Source of the DNA: a bacterium
GTDB lineage: Bacteria > SZUA-79 > Acidulodesulfobacterales > Acidulodesulfobacteraceae
Direction: 5' to 3'
DNA length: 64,000 nt
NCBI GenBank assembly: GCA_021798875.1
Contig: JAJZBN010000006.1
Span: 1 to 64,000 of the forward strand
In this document: piece by piece, positions 33,697 to 42,777 of the stretch
Layout of the letters: each line of letters opens with the position of its first letter
Numbering within the stretch: position 1 is the stretch's first letter
Notes under the pieces: generated by a model
Told to the model about the DNA's origin: nothing
Seen by the model: only the letters and a program-made list of their open reading frames with translations
Database searches by the model: none
Position numbers and translations under genes: made by a program

Positions 33697-34785
33697 ATGC
33701 TTATTAAATCCAATAAAACCGTCGCCGTAGCAATGTCCGGCGGCGTCGACAGTTCGGTATGCGCTATAATTCTTAAAAAAAAGGGGTACTCCGTAATCGG
33801 CGTTTCTATGCATCTCGTTTCGGAAGATACATCCTCCGGCAGTTTAAAAACCTGCTGCAGCACGGACGATATAATTTCGGCAAAAAGGGTTTGCGTAAAA
33901 CTCGGCATTCCCCATTTCGTCGTAAATCTTGAACAAGAATTTAAAACCGAAGTAATAGACCGGTTCGTTATGGAATATTTAGACGGAAAAACGCCTAATC
34001 CTTGTATTGTATGCAACTGCGTTATGAAATTCGACCTCCTGATTAAAAGAACAAAAGAACTCGGCGCGGATTTTCTTGCTACGGGACATTATGCAAGAAT
34101 AACGCAGGATACGGCAGGACGCTATTTTCTTCTTAAATCTAAAGATTTATCCAAGGACCAGTCTTACGTTCTTTACGGCCTTTCGCAGGAAAACCTTAAA
34201 AATATAATGTTTCCGGTAGGCAATATGAATAAAATGCAGACGCGCCGTATAGCTTCAGATGCAGGATTTACCGATATTTCCGGTAAAAAAGACAGCGTAG
34301 AAATATGCTTCGTTCCGGATAAAGACTATGCGGGATTTATAAAAAAACAATCGGCGGTATGCTTAAAAAAGGGATTTATTAAAAATTTAAAAGGCGAAAT
34401 AATAGGAGAACACGGCGGTATTTTTAACTACACGGTAGGACAGAGGAAAAAACTCGGCGTTTCATCTAAAAATCCTCTTTACGTAGTTAAAATTTCGGCG
34501 GAAAACAATGAAATTTTCGTAGGCGGTATAGAAGACTGTATGTCTGATTCATTAACGGTTAAAAATTTTAATTTTATCAATCCCGAATATAAAAACTTGC
34601 TTGAAAAGATAAAAACTTCCGCAAAGATAAGATATTCATCGCCGGACTATACATGTAAAGCCCGTGTTTTTGAAGACGGGTCGGTAAAAATAAAATTCGG
34701 CGAAAAAGTTAAATTTATAACACCGGGACAGTCCGCCGTACTGTATTCCGGAATTAAAGTTATAGGCGGCGGAATTATAGAATAA
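33697..34785 (+). CDS. mnmA: tRNA-specific 2-thiouridylase
   Basis: This 362-aa PP-loop enzyme makes s2U34 in tRNA. It has PP-loop AMSGGVDSSV, the catalytic Cys in NPCIVCNCVMKFD, second Cys in VEICFVPDKDY, and the GQRKKLGVSSKNPLYV signature. It receives sulfur from the desulfurase encoded 7 bases upstream. Confidence 0.94.
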   Translation: MLIKSNKTVAVAMSGGVDSSVCAIILKKKGYSVIGVSMHLVSEDTSSGSLKTCCSTDDIISAKRVCVKLGIPHFVVNLEQEFKTEVIDRFVMEYLDGKTPNPCIVCNCVMKFDLLIKRTKELGADFLATGHYARITQDTAGRYFLLKSKDLSKDQSYVLYGLSQENLKNIMFPVGNMNKMQTRRIASDAGFTDISGKKDSVEICFVPDKDYAGFIKKQSAVCLKKGFIKNLKGEIIGEHGGIFNYTVGQRKKLGVSSKNPLYVVKISAENNEIFVGGIEDCMSDSLTVKNFNFINPEYKNLLEKIKTSAKIRYSSPDYTCKARVFEDGSVKIKFGEKVKFITPGQSAVLYSGIKVIGGGIIE

Positions 34786-34801
34786 TAAAATAAATTAATT
34801 T

Positions 34802-36130
34802 ATGGAAAGCGCTAATATAACGAAAAATATAATAACGGAACTGTTTGAAGAATACCGTCATTTAAGCAAAAAGGAATCCGTAAAATGCGCGGTCGTTTCC
34901 TCGGGATGCAAGCTTAATCAGTTTGAATCGAGACAACTTTCGGAAATTTTTAAAAGGTTTAATATTTCTGCCGCAGAATACGGTGAACCGGAAATAGACT
35001 TTTTTTTAATAAATACCTGCACCGTTACGGACAAAGCCGATACGGAAACCGAAAGAACTGTAAGAAAAATTAAAAAACGCTATCCGGAAAGCCGTTTGAT
35101 TATTACCGGATGTTCGGCTCAGGTTAATAAAGAGAGATTTGCCGGCGTTAAAGGCTTAAAACTTATGGATAACGTAAAAAAAGCCGAGCTTATAAAAAAT
35201 TCGGCGGACGAATTTCCAAATTCTGTTTTTAATCAAAAACGAACCAGACCTTATTTGAAAATTCAGGAAGGCTGCGAGCTTGAATGTTCTTACTGCATAA
35301 TACCCAAAGCAAGACCCGTCAAATGGTCGCTCGGCATAAAAAACGTTTTGCGCTATATCGAAGAATTCGGCAGTCAAGGTTTTCGCGAAATAATATTGAC
35401 TGGAGTAAATATAGGCTCCTATAAAGACAAAAAATCAGGCGCCGGACTCAAAGAACTTCTTACAGCCGCCGAAGAATTAAAAAGCGGCGTAAAAATAAGA
35501 ATTAGTTCCATAGACCCGATATACATCGACGACGAAATAATTAAAATTTTTGCAGGTTCTAAAAAAATCAGAAATCATTTTCACATACCTCTTCAAAGCG
35601 CTTCCGACCGAATACTTAAGCTGATGAAAAGAAATTATTCTTTTAAGGACTATTTAGAAATTACCGAAAAAATTTGCGGTTCCGTGTCTGACGCCGCAAT
35701 AGGAACCGACATAATAAGCGGCTTCCCTGGCGAAACCGAAGACGATTTTTACGAAACGGCGGAAAATATCGAAAAACTGCCTATTTATTATATACATGCT
35801 TTTTCATATTCGGACAGAAAAGGAACGGAATCTTATTTTTTAAAACCGAAAATTAAGGAATCCGAAATTAAAAGAAGAACCGGCATAATAAGAGAAATTT
35901 CTTTCCAAAAAAAAATAAAATTCCATAATAAATTTCTCGGTAAAACTTTAGAATTTATCAGCCTTACGGATGATAAAGCGATAAGTTCGAATTATATTAA
36001 AGCAAAAATATCAGGAAATCCTCAATTAACTCAAGGAACGGAATTTAAAGGAAAAATTATAAATATAGGCGGACGCGTCAGGAAAGACGAGGTTTCTGAA
36101 GTTACGGCGGAAATTCAAGATTTTATATAA
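34802..36130 (+). CDS. mtaB: MtaB-like tRNA methylthiotransferase
   Basis: This 442-aa MiaB-family radical-SAM enzyme has N-terminal SSGCKLNQFESRQL, NTCTVTDKAD and TGCSAQ cysteines, radical SAM motif EGCELECSYCIIPKARP, ISSIDPIYID, HIPLQSASDRILKLMKRNY and a TRAM end. The CKLNQFES and NTCTVT wording fits MtaB, which converts t6A37 to ms2t6A37. About 25 extra N-terminal residues precede the domain. Confidence 0.86.
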   Translation: MESANITKNIITELFEEYRHLSKKESVKCAVVSSGCKLNQFESRQLSEIFKRFNISAAEYGEPEIDFFLINTCTVTDKADTETERTVRKIKKRYPESRLIITGCSAQVNKERFAGVKGLKLMDNVKKAELIKNSADEFPNSVFNQKRTRPYLKIQEGCELECSYCIIPKARPVKWSLGIKNVLRYIEEFGSQGFREIILTGVNIGSYKDKKSGAGLKELLTAAEELKSGVKIRISSIDPIYIDDEIIKIFAGSKKIRNHFHIPLQSASDRILKLMKRNYSFKDYLEITEKICGSVSDAAIGTDIISGFPGETEDDFYETAENIEKLPIYYIHAFSYSDRKGTESYFLKPKIKESEIKRRTGIIREISFQKKIKFHNKFLGKTLEFISLTDDKAISSNYIKAKISGNPQLTQGTEFKGKIINIGGRVRKDEVSEVTAEIQDFI

Positions 36131-36133
36131 TAA

Positions 36134-36826
36134 ATGGATTATAATATTATTGAGAAAAGAATAGGATATTCGTTTAAGGACAAGTCGTTAATAGACCTTG
36201 CGTTTACGCATAAATCCGTAAACGCAGAAAAGAACTACGAGAGGCTGGAGTTTCTCGGAGATGCCGTTATAGGCGCTATAGTAACGGAATATCTTTATAA
36301 AAATTATAAAAATTTAAACGAAGGAGAACTTTCCAAATATAGGGCATCGCTCGTAAGATTGGATGCTCTTTATAATATCGCTCAAAATATTAAGATTTCC
36401 GAGTTTATAATTAAAGAGCGCGATAACGGCGCCGCAGAATTAAGGGCTAAAAATAAAAGAATAATCGGCAATGTTTACGAAGCCGTTATCGGAGCTGTAT
36501 TTCTCGACTCCTCCTTTGAAACAGCAAAAGAAATACTTCTAAAACATATTTTAAAAGTCACTCCGGATATCGATAAAGAAATCTTAAAAAATTCAGATTT
36601 TAAAACAGAACTTCAGGAGATGGTTCAAAAAGAAACGGGCAGAACGCCCAAATATTCTACTATTAACAAAGAAGGACCAGACCACAATGCAGTTTTTACG
36701 ATATGCGTTAAAATAGACGACGAGATTTTTGCTATAGGGAGCGGCAGCACAAAAAAAGATGCGGAACAAAACGGAGCTAAAATTGCGATTAAGAAATTTA
36801 TGGAGAAACTAAATGATAAAAAGTAA
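36134..36826 (+). CDS. rnc: Ribonuclease III
   Basis: This 230-aa double-strand-specific endoribonuclease has the catalytic motif ERLEFLGDAVIGA near 37-49, a second acidic motif GNVYEAVIGAVFLD, and a C-terminal dsRBD (FKTELQEMVQKETGRTPKY .. GSGSTKKDAEQNGAKIA). It overlaps der by 14 bases, so expression is coupled. Confidence 0.96.
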   Translation: MDYNIIEKRIGYSFKDKSLIDLAFTHKSVNAEKNYERLEFLGDAVIGAIVTEYLYKNYKNLNEGELSKYRASLVRLDALYNIAQNIKISEFIIKERDNGAAELRAKNKRIIGNVYEAVIGAVFLDSSFETAKEILLKHILKVTPDIDKEILKNSDFKTELQEMVQKETGRTPKYSTINKEGPDHNAVFTICVKIDDEIFAIGSGSTKKDAEQNGAKIAIKKFMEKLNDKK

Positions 36827-38159
36827 AGATTTTTTCGTCCTTATAATAGGCAGACCTAACGTTGGAAAATCGACGATATTTAATAAAATAACGGGAAAAA
36901 CTTCTGCTTTGTCGTCTAAAATAGCCGGTACTACTTTAGATTTAAATATAAAAAAAATATCCTTTAACGGAACTGATTTTTTTATTTCAGACAGCGGGGG
37001 ATTTAACGTTTCTCCTGCAAACGAAACCGAAAAAAAAATCAGGGACAAAGTCTTTGAATATTCAAAAAAAGCTGGCTTAATTTTATTCACGGTCGATTAT
37101 AAAAGCGGCTTTTTGCCTGAAGACAGGGAGATATTTAAACGCCTTAAAAAAAATGCCTCTAATATAATCCTGGTAATAAATAAAGTAGATTCTCCCAAGG
37201 ATACAATCGGAGCGGAAAGCGAATTTATAGGTCTCGGCATAAAAACTGTTTTAACCGCAAGCGCCGAAAAAGGAACGGGCATATATGAAATACTCGAAAA
37301 AATAGCCGAAGAAATAAATATTAAAAAACCGGTAAAACCCCAAAAAAACGGCGAAGAAAACGAAAATTCTTTTAAGATAGCCATAATAGGAAGACCTAAC
37401 AGCGGAAAATCTACTTATATAAACACATTGTTAAAAGAAGACCTGCTTTTTACCGACGACAAACCCGGTACCACCCGCGATTCCATAGATACGTATATTA
37501 GATATAAAGGGCGTTCAATAACTTTAGTAGATACAGCCGGCATAAGAAAAAAAAATAAACTGGATTTAAATTCCGAAGCATTTCAAAAACAGAGCTTTAA
37601 TCAGATAAAAAGAGCGGATGTCATAGTCCTTTTTATGGACGTAAATTCGGATATTACGCATGAAGATCTTTCTTTATTGAGGAGAATAACGCTTGAAAAA
37701 AAACCAGTCATAATAGCATTTACCAAGTGGGATTTAAAAGAAAAACTGCCTGAAAACGCAGTGCATTTAAAAAGCGAAATTAAGTATAAGCTGAAAGAGT
37801 TTTCAGGAATACCTTTCGTATATATTTCATCGAAGACGAATAAAAATTTAAATAAAATATTAGATATGTCTATAGAAATATTCGATTCAAAAAACGTAAA
37901 AATAAAAAAGAAAGATTTAAACAAATTCATCGAAGTTGCTAAAACGGAGCCGCGCAGCGGCAGGATTTATAAATACATAAGCTACGGCGTACAGAAAGAA
38001 GGGGAAGAAATTCCTACTTTTATATTTTTTACGGGCAATAAAGGAAAAATATTTACTATGACGGATATAAAATTTTTAAGAAACAGCATAAAAGAAGCAT
38101 TCGGCATAAAATCGAACGTAGAAGTTATAATAGAGTATAAAAAATACGATGCCGATTAA
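36813..38159 (+). CDS. der: Ribosome-assembly GTPase Der (EngA)
   Basis: This 448-aa tandem GTPase has two G domains: G1 motifs GRPNVGKST and GRPNSGKST, switch regions GTTLDLN and GTTRDSIDT, NKVD and TKWD, followed by a KH-like C-terminal domain. It is needed for 50S maturation. It is the last gene of the plus-strand operon, converging on a minus-strand gene with only 19 bases between stops and no visible terminator hairpin. Confidence 0.96.
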   Translation: MIKSKDFFVLIIGRPNVGKSTIFNKITGKTSALSSKIAGTTLDLNIKKISFNGTDFFISDSGGFNVSPANETEKKIRDKVFEYSKKAGLILFTVDYKSGFLPEDREIFKRLKKNASNIILVINKVDSPKDTIGAESEFIGLGIKTVLTASAEKGTGIYEILEKIAEEINIKKPVKPQKNGEENENSFKIAIIGRPNSGKSTYINTLLKEDLLFTDDKPGTTRDSIDTYIRYKGRSITLVDTAGIRKKNKLDLNSEAFQKQSFNQIKRADVIVLFMDVNSDITHEDLSLLRRITLEKKPVIIAFTKWDLKEKLPENAVHLKSEIKYKLKEFSGIPFVYISSKTNKNLNKILDMSIEIFDSKNVKIKKKDLNKFIEVAKTEPRSGRIYKYISYGVQKEGEEIPTFIFFTGNKGKIFTMTDIKFLRNSIKEAFGIKSNVEVIIEYKKYDAD

Positions 38160-38178
38160 GACTATAGAAATATTGCCG

Positions 38179-38472
38179 CTATTTTTTACCGGTTAATTCT
38201 TCTATTTTTGCTTCTAATTTTTGAATTTTTTTGGTCAGTTCTTCTATGTCGTAAGTAGAAGCAAAATTCATTTCGTCAAGCAGAATATCTGCGGCTTTTT
38301 CTTTTATAGCTTTAAAAATAACTCCAGATTCATATTTAACGGTTTCGATAATCTGGTCTGCCGCTTCCCTGCTTTCTTCATCCGATATATCGACATAATC
38401 GTCTAATTTTTCCTGTGCGATAATCGAAAGACCTTTAAGAGCTTTAAGAACTACGTTTATAGTATCGGACAT
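38179..38472 (-). CDS. Small helical protein after the sdh genes
   Basis: This 97-aa acidic, all-helical protein has no membrane segment; its C-terminus (YDIEELTKKIQKLEAKIEELTGKK) is a coiled coil. It follows the HdrB-like SdhE gene by 27 bases and is probably co-transcribed. It has the size of SdhF subunits of class E succinate dehydrogenases, but the coiled-coil tail also recalls phasin/PhaF-like helical proteins. I cannot decide between these. Confidence 0.6.
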   Translation of the reverse strand: MSDTINVVLKALKGLSIIAQEKLDDYVDISDEESREAADQIIETVKYESGVIFKAIKEKAADILLDEMNFASTYDIEELTKKIQKLEAKIEELTGKK

Positions 38473-38499
38473 TTTAACCTTCCTCTTTTTATTTTTTTA

Positions 38500-39387
38500 T
38501 TATATATCGTTCTGCCTGACTTTGGCCATTAAACCTCTGAGCGAAACGTTATGCCTGGAAAAACCCATTTCGGCATAATCCGCGCCTAAAGCAATGCCTA
38601 TAAGCTGAGGCAAATGGAGTATGGGCAGAGATAATTTTTTGTTTATATTTTTTGCCGCAACCGTTTGATAAGTATCTAAACTTAAGTGACATAAAGGACA
38701 AGGGGTAACCATGACGTCGGCATTTTTCTCCTGAGCCTCGTAAATGGCGTTGCCGGCAAGCGAAGTAGAAGTCGATTCGTTTACGAGTATCGTTTGAAAT
38801 CCGCAGCATTTGGTCCTTCTGGCATAAGATACCGGTTCGCCGCCCAGCGCCTTAATCAGCTCTTCAAATCCTTGAGGATTTTCCACGTCGTCGAACTTAA
38901 CTGCGCTTGACGGTCTGAGTATATGGCATCCGTAAAACGGGGCTATTTTTATTCCTTTCAGACTTTTAACCGCTTTCTCTTTTAATTTATCGAATCCTAT
39001 ATCGTCTCTTACGGCATATAAAATATGCTTTACTTTAACTTTTCCGGTATATCTCAAACCTATTTTTGCAAGATATTCGTTTGTTTTTTCTAATGATTCG
39101 GGATTATTTATAAGTTCTTCGTTTACCTCGCTAAGAGTCAGCGTGCAGGTGTTACATATAGTCATTATATCGAGTCCTTCTTTTTCCGCCAAAGCAAGGG
39201 TTCTTCCGTTTATAAAAAGTTTTAAATTTTTATCGAAACCGTCTATAACTCCGCCTCCGCAGCATGAAGCCTCGGGCATAGGAATTAAATTTATACCCAA
39301 TTTGCCTGCAATAAATTTTGTGGCGTTATCGAGTTCTTTGCCGCTTTCCTGGGCTACGCACCCCGGATAATAAGCATATGTAATCAT
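38500..39387 (-). CDS. sdhE: CCG-domain (HdrB-like) subunit of succinate:quinone reductase, SdhE
   Basis: This 295-aa protein has two complete CCG domains: PGCVA, SCCGGG, CNTC and YGCHI, KCCGFQ, CPLC. Directly behind sdhA and sdhB it is best read as SdhE of class E (non-classical) succinate:quinone or fumarate reductases, which replace the heme-b anchor. Its start overlaps the sdhB stop by 4 bases. It is the second of three HdrB-type proteins in the window. Confidence 0.85.
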   Translation of the reverse strand: MITYAYYPGCVAQESGKELDNATKFIAGKLGINLIPMPEASCCGGGVIDGFDKNLKLFINGRTLALAEKEGLDIMTICNTCTLTLSEVNEELINNPESLEKTNEYLAKIGLRYTGKVKVKHILYAVRDDIGFDKLKEKAVKSLKGIKIAPFYGCHILRPSSAVKFDDVENPQGFEELIKALGGEPVSYARRTKCCGFQTILVNESTSTSLAGNAIYEAQEKNADVMVTPCPLCHLSLDTYQTVAAKNINKKLSLPILHLPQLIGIALGADYAEMGFSRHNVSLRGLMAKVRQNDI

Positions 39388-40382
39388 AATTTATCCTCCA
39401 AGTCCAGTTCTTTATATGCAAGCCTAATATCTTCCATATCCTTTATTAATTTCAACCTGAGAGGCGGTATCTTTCCTTTAAGTCCGGCGCCGAACGCAAC
39501 GGGCAGATCGTTTAAAAGTCCGGTAACCCCTCCGGATTCAAATGCAACTTTTATTTCGTCTAACCTTCCCGTTTCGCCTATAGACCTTGCTATAGAAACT
39601 ACATGCTTTGAACCGGATGAAAAAGTAATGGAATTTTTAATCGATTTTTCATGCAGCTTGACTATCGATTTTACAGGTGAAATGCCTTTCGGGCAGAACT
39701 GTTCGCATGACTGACAGTGAACGCAGTCCCAAAAACCGTTAGGCATAGAACCGTTTACTAAACGCGAACCGTTTTTATCGATATCCCTAGGATCTTCGAC
39801 ATACCTGTAAAGTTTAGCGAGAGCAGCAGGCCCCAGATAGTCTTTATTGCCGACTACTCCGCCGCATTCGGAATAACAGCATTCGCACAAAATACAGTTT
39901 GGCGTATCTTCGTTTCCGGTCAAATTTTTAAACTCAGATTTATCGTAAACCGGCTGACTGATTTTTTCGCCTTCTTTTAATGTTTTAAAAATGTTATGCG
40001 CAGCGTCTTCCCTCTGTCCAAGCAGATAAGGTTTTATGGCTTTTATCTTATCGAAAAAAACCTCCTGATCGACTATTAAATCGCGAATTACCGGCATGTT
40101 TGCAAGAGGTTCGACGTTTATTATTCCAAACTTATCTATTTCCAAGCTGACCTGCGTTTTACATGCAAGCTTTGTTATGCCGTTTATTTTCATCGCGCAG
40201 GAACCGCAGATAGCGCTTCTGCATGACCTTCTAAAACTTAGCGTTCCGTCAAGCTCCGATTTTATTTTTATTAAGGCGTTTAAAACCGTCATACCAGGAT
40301 AGTCTTCTACGGTATATTCTTTATAGTACGGTTTTTCGTCGGTTTCAGGATTAAATCTGTAAGCCCTTACCTTAAATTCCAT
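39384..40382 (-). CDS. sdhB: Succinate dehydrogenase / fumarate reductase iron-sulfur subunit
   Basis: This 332-aa protein has the N-terminal plant-type [2Fe-2S] motif CRSAICGSCAMKINGITKLAC followed by CILCECCYSECGG and CVHCQSCEQFCPKG for the other two clusters. About 80 additional C-terminal residues exceed common SdhB (~240). It passes electrons from SdhA to the CCG subunit. Confidence 0.93.
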   Translation of the reverse strand: MEFKVRAYRFNPETDEKPYYKEYTVEDYPGMTVLNALIKIKSELDGTLSFRRSCRSAICGSCAMKINGITKLACKTQVSLEIDKFGIINVEPLANMPVIRDLIVDQEVFFDKIKAIKPYLLGQREDAAHNIFKTLKEGEKISQPVYDKSEFKNLTGNEDTPNCILCECCYSECGGVVGNKDYLGPAALAKLYRYVEDPRDIDKNGSRLVNGSMPNGFWDCVHCQSCEQFCPKGISPVKSIVKLHEKSIKNSITFSSGSKHVVSIARSIGETGRLDEIKVAFESGGVTGLLNDLPVAFGAGLKGKIPPLRLKLIKDMEDIRLAYKELDLEDKL

Positions 40383-40404
40383 TATATGTTTTCCTCGCTA
40401 TTAA

Positions 40405-42081
40405 TTAATACGTTCTCGGTTGAGGTTTAAATTTTGTTATCGCAACTTCGGAAAAATCGAATTTTATGTTTCCTTTTCCGTCTAAGGTCGCGAGAGTATG
40501 TTTGAGCCAGTTGGAATCGTCTCTTTCCGGAAAATCCGTTCTGTAATGTGCGCCTCTCGATTCCTTCCTTAGTATAGCTCCTCTCGTTATTACTTCGGCT
40601 ATAAGCAGTATATTACTAAACTCGAACGCTTCTACTATGTCGGTATTAAATGTTTTCGATTTGTCGTCTATTCCTATATTTTTTGCGCGTTCTTTTAGTT
40701 CGCCGATTTTATCCAATGCTTTTTTCATGGCGTTTTCTTCTCTGAATACTCCGACGTTTGCTCTCATCTCTTCCTGAAGTTCCGATTTTAAAAGTCCGTG
40801 TCTTTCTTTTCCGGCCGATTTTTTTAATTGTTCGAATTTTTCTTCGTCTCTTTTTATTGCCGATTCGTCGAATTTTCTATCTTCGGCGGCAGATTTGAGA
40901 TACTCGGCTATGTCTATTCCCGCTCTTCTGCCGAAAACAACGGTATCGAGAAGAGAATTTCCGCCGAGCCTGTTTGCTCCGTGCACGCTGACGCAGGCGG
41001 ACTCGCCTGCCGAATAATAGCCTTCTATTGCCGTTCTCCCGTTATAATCCGTTTTAATTCCGCCCATGGAGTAATGAGCGCCCGGTCTTATCGGTATAGG
41101 TTCATGAATAGGATTAACGCCTTCAAAATCGATAGACAGTTGCATAATCTGCGGAAGCCTTTCCATTATCCTTTCTTTGCCGAGATGCCTTATATCTAAA
41201 AGAATGGCTCCATCGACGCCCCTGCCTTCGTTGATTTCCGTCTGTTCGGCTCTTGCGACTACGTCTCTTGGAGCAAGTTCCATAGCTTTAGGAGCATATT
41301 TAGACATAAACCTGACACCGAGAGAATTGAGCAGATATGCGCCTTCTCCTCTAGCTCCCTCCGTCACCAATATTCCCGTGCTTTTAAGCGTTGTCGGATG
41401 AAACTGAACGAATTCCATGTCCATTAGCGGAACTCCGGCATTTATGGATATCGCCATACCGTCTCCGGTATTTATTAATGCATTGGTATTGGAAGAATAA
41501 ACCTGCCCGTATCCTCCTGTAGCGAATAAAACTGCTTTTGCGGCAATACCCTCGAATTTCCCGTTTTTAATATCGTATGCCACTACGCCGCTGACTTTTC
41601 CGTTATCGGTCAGCAGGCTGGTAACGAAATATTCGTAAAGAATTTTCGTTTTATATTTAAGTACGTTATCGAACAATCCGTGCAGCATCATATGTCCCAC
41701 GGCATCCGCATAGTAGCAGGAACGTGGAAAACTTTGTCCGCCGAAAGGTCTTTGCGCTATTCCGCCTTTATCGTTCCTGTTAAAAACGACGCCCATACTC
41801 TGAAGTTCAAGTATGTTTCCTGGGGCTTCGCTCGTCAGTATTTCAATGGCATCCTGGTCGCCGAGATAATCGCTGCCTTTTACGGTATCGAAAAAATGTG
41901 ATTCCCAGGAATCGTTTTCGTCGAATGCGGCGTTGACCCCGCCTTGAGCCGCTCCGGAATGGGAACGCGTCGGATAAACCTTACTGACTATTACGACATC
42001 TATACCTTTTTTCCTGAGTTCTACGGCTGCCCTTAACCCTGCAAGTCCGGCGCCGACAATAACAACGTCATGTTTTAGCAT
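40405..42081 (-). CDS. sdhA: Succinate dehydrogenase / fumarate reductase flavoprotein
   Basis: This 558-aa flavoprotein has a FAD dinucleotide fold VVIVGAGLAGLRAAVELR, flavin-linking His in RSHSGAAQGGVNAA, active-site region MEFVQFHPTTL, TEGARGEGAYL and RPGAHYSMGGIKTDYNGRT, ending in the His-Arg-rich C-terminal domain. It interconverts succinate and fumarate; direction cannot be read from sequence. It is first in sdhA-sdhB-sdhE, preceded by a good promoter. Confidence 0.95.
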   Translation of the reverse strand: MLKHDVVIVGAGLAGLRAAVELRKKGIDVVIVSKVYPTRSHSGAAQGGVNAAFDENDSWESHFFDTVKGSDYLGDQDAIEILTSEAPGNILELQSMGVVFNRNDKGGIAQRPFGGQSFPRSCYYADAVGHMMLHGLFDNVLKYKTKILYEYFVTSLLTDNGKVSGVVAYDIKNGKFEGIAAKAVLFATGGYGQVYSSNTNALINTGDGMAISINAGVPLMDMEFVQFHPTTLKSTGILVTEGARGEGAYLLNSLGVRFMSKYAPKAMELAPRDVVARAEQTEINEGRGVDGAILLDIRHLGKERIMERLPQIMQLSIDFEGVNPIHEPIPIRPGAHYSMGGIKTDYNGRTAIEGYYSAGESACVSVHGANRLGGNSLLDTVVFGRRAGIDIAEYLKSAAEDRKFDESAIKRDEEKFEQLKKSAGKERHGLLKSELQEEMRANVGVFREENAMKKALDKIGELKERAKNIGIDDKSKTFNTDIVEAFEFSNILLIAEVITRGAILRKESRGAHYRTDFPERDDSNWLKHTLATLDGKGNIKFDFSEVAITKFKPQPRTY

Positions 42082-42163
42082 TTATAACCTCTATTATTTT
42101 AACAATTTGCTTGACGGAGACAGACTTAATTCCGCCGTTTAATATAAGAATACGGTTTTTGAT

Positions 42164-42192
42164 ATTATAGGATAAACGTTTAAAATTTGCAA
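42164..42192 (-). promoter_or_regulatory. Promoter of the sdh operon
   Basis: On the minus strand TTGCAA (plus 42187-42192), 17-base spacer, perfect TATAAT (plus 42164-42169); leader of about 75 nt. Confidence 0.65.
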
Positions 42193-42222
42193 TAAATTTT
42201 TTTTAATTTTTTAATTAATTTT

Positions 42223-42714
42223 TTATTTTCTTTTATACGTTCCGCTTTTTCCGCCTTCTTTGCTTATAAGGTAAATATCCGATATTTCTATGGATTTATC
42301 CGCAGCTTTTAACATATCGTAAACTGTAAGAGCCGCTGCCGTCACGGAGGTAAGACTTTCCATCTCAACTCCGGTTTTTCCCGATATTTTAACCGTGGAA
42401 ATTATTTCTACGGAATTTTCCTTTTCTTCAGGTTTAAAAACGATATCGCATCCTTCTATATTTAAAGGATGACATAGAGGTATTAATTCCGATGTTTTTT
42501 TTGCCGCCATAATGCCAGCAATCTTTGCAGTCCCAAAAACGTCTCCCTTTTTCCCCCCGCCGCCGACCGCAAGTTTAAACGCTTCTTCCGACATAGTCAC
42601 TTTTGCGTGGGCGGAAGCCGTTCTTACGGTATCTTTTTTTTCGGAAACATCTACCATTTTCGGCATTCCGTTTTCGTCCAAATGGGACAGCTTAATTTTT
42701 TTTTCCTTAATCAA
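42223..42714 (-). CDS. moaC: Cyclic pyranopterin monophosphate synthase
   Basis: This 163-aa enzyme converts 3',8-cyclo-GTP to cPMP in molybdenum cofactor synthesis. It shows MVDVSEKKDTVRTASA, LIPLCHPLNIEGCDI with the active-site His, and TGVEMESLTSVTAAALTVYDMLKA. It stands apart from the main molybdenum gene cluster at 50-63 kb. A short repeat tail (AATAAATAAATCTGACACC, 42751-42769) lies upstream. Confidence 0.94.
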   Translation of the reverse strand: MIKEKKIKLSHLDENGMPKMVDVSEKKDTVRTASAHAKVTMSEEAFKLAVGGGGKKGDVFGTAKIAGIMAAKKTSELIPLCHPLNIEGCDIVFKPEEKENSVEIISTVKISGKTGVEMESLTSVTAAALTVYDMLKAADKSIEISDIYLISKEGGKSGTYKRK

Positions 42715-42750
42715 TTATAATTTCCTCCAAATTTAATTTAAATATTTAAA

Positions 42751-42777
42751 AATAAATAAATCTGACACCTTTTTCAA
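42751..42777 (+). repeat. Truncated repeat tail (family A/B)
   Basis: Only the AATAAATAAATCTGACACCTTTTT tail of the dispersed repeat remains; it runs into the stop codon of the binding-protein gene. Confidence 0.6.
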
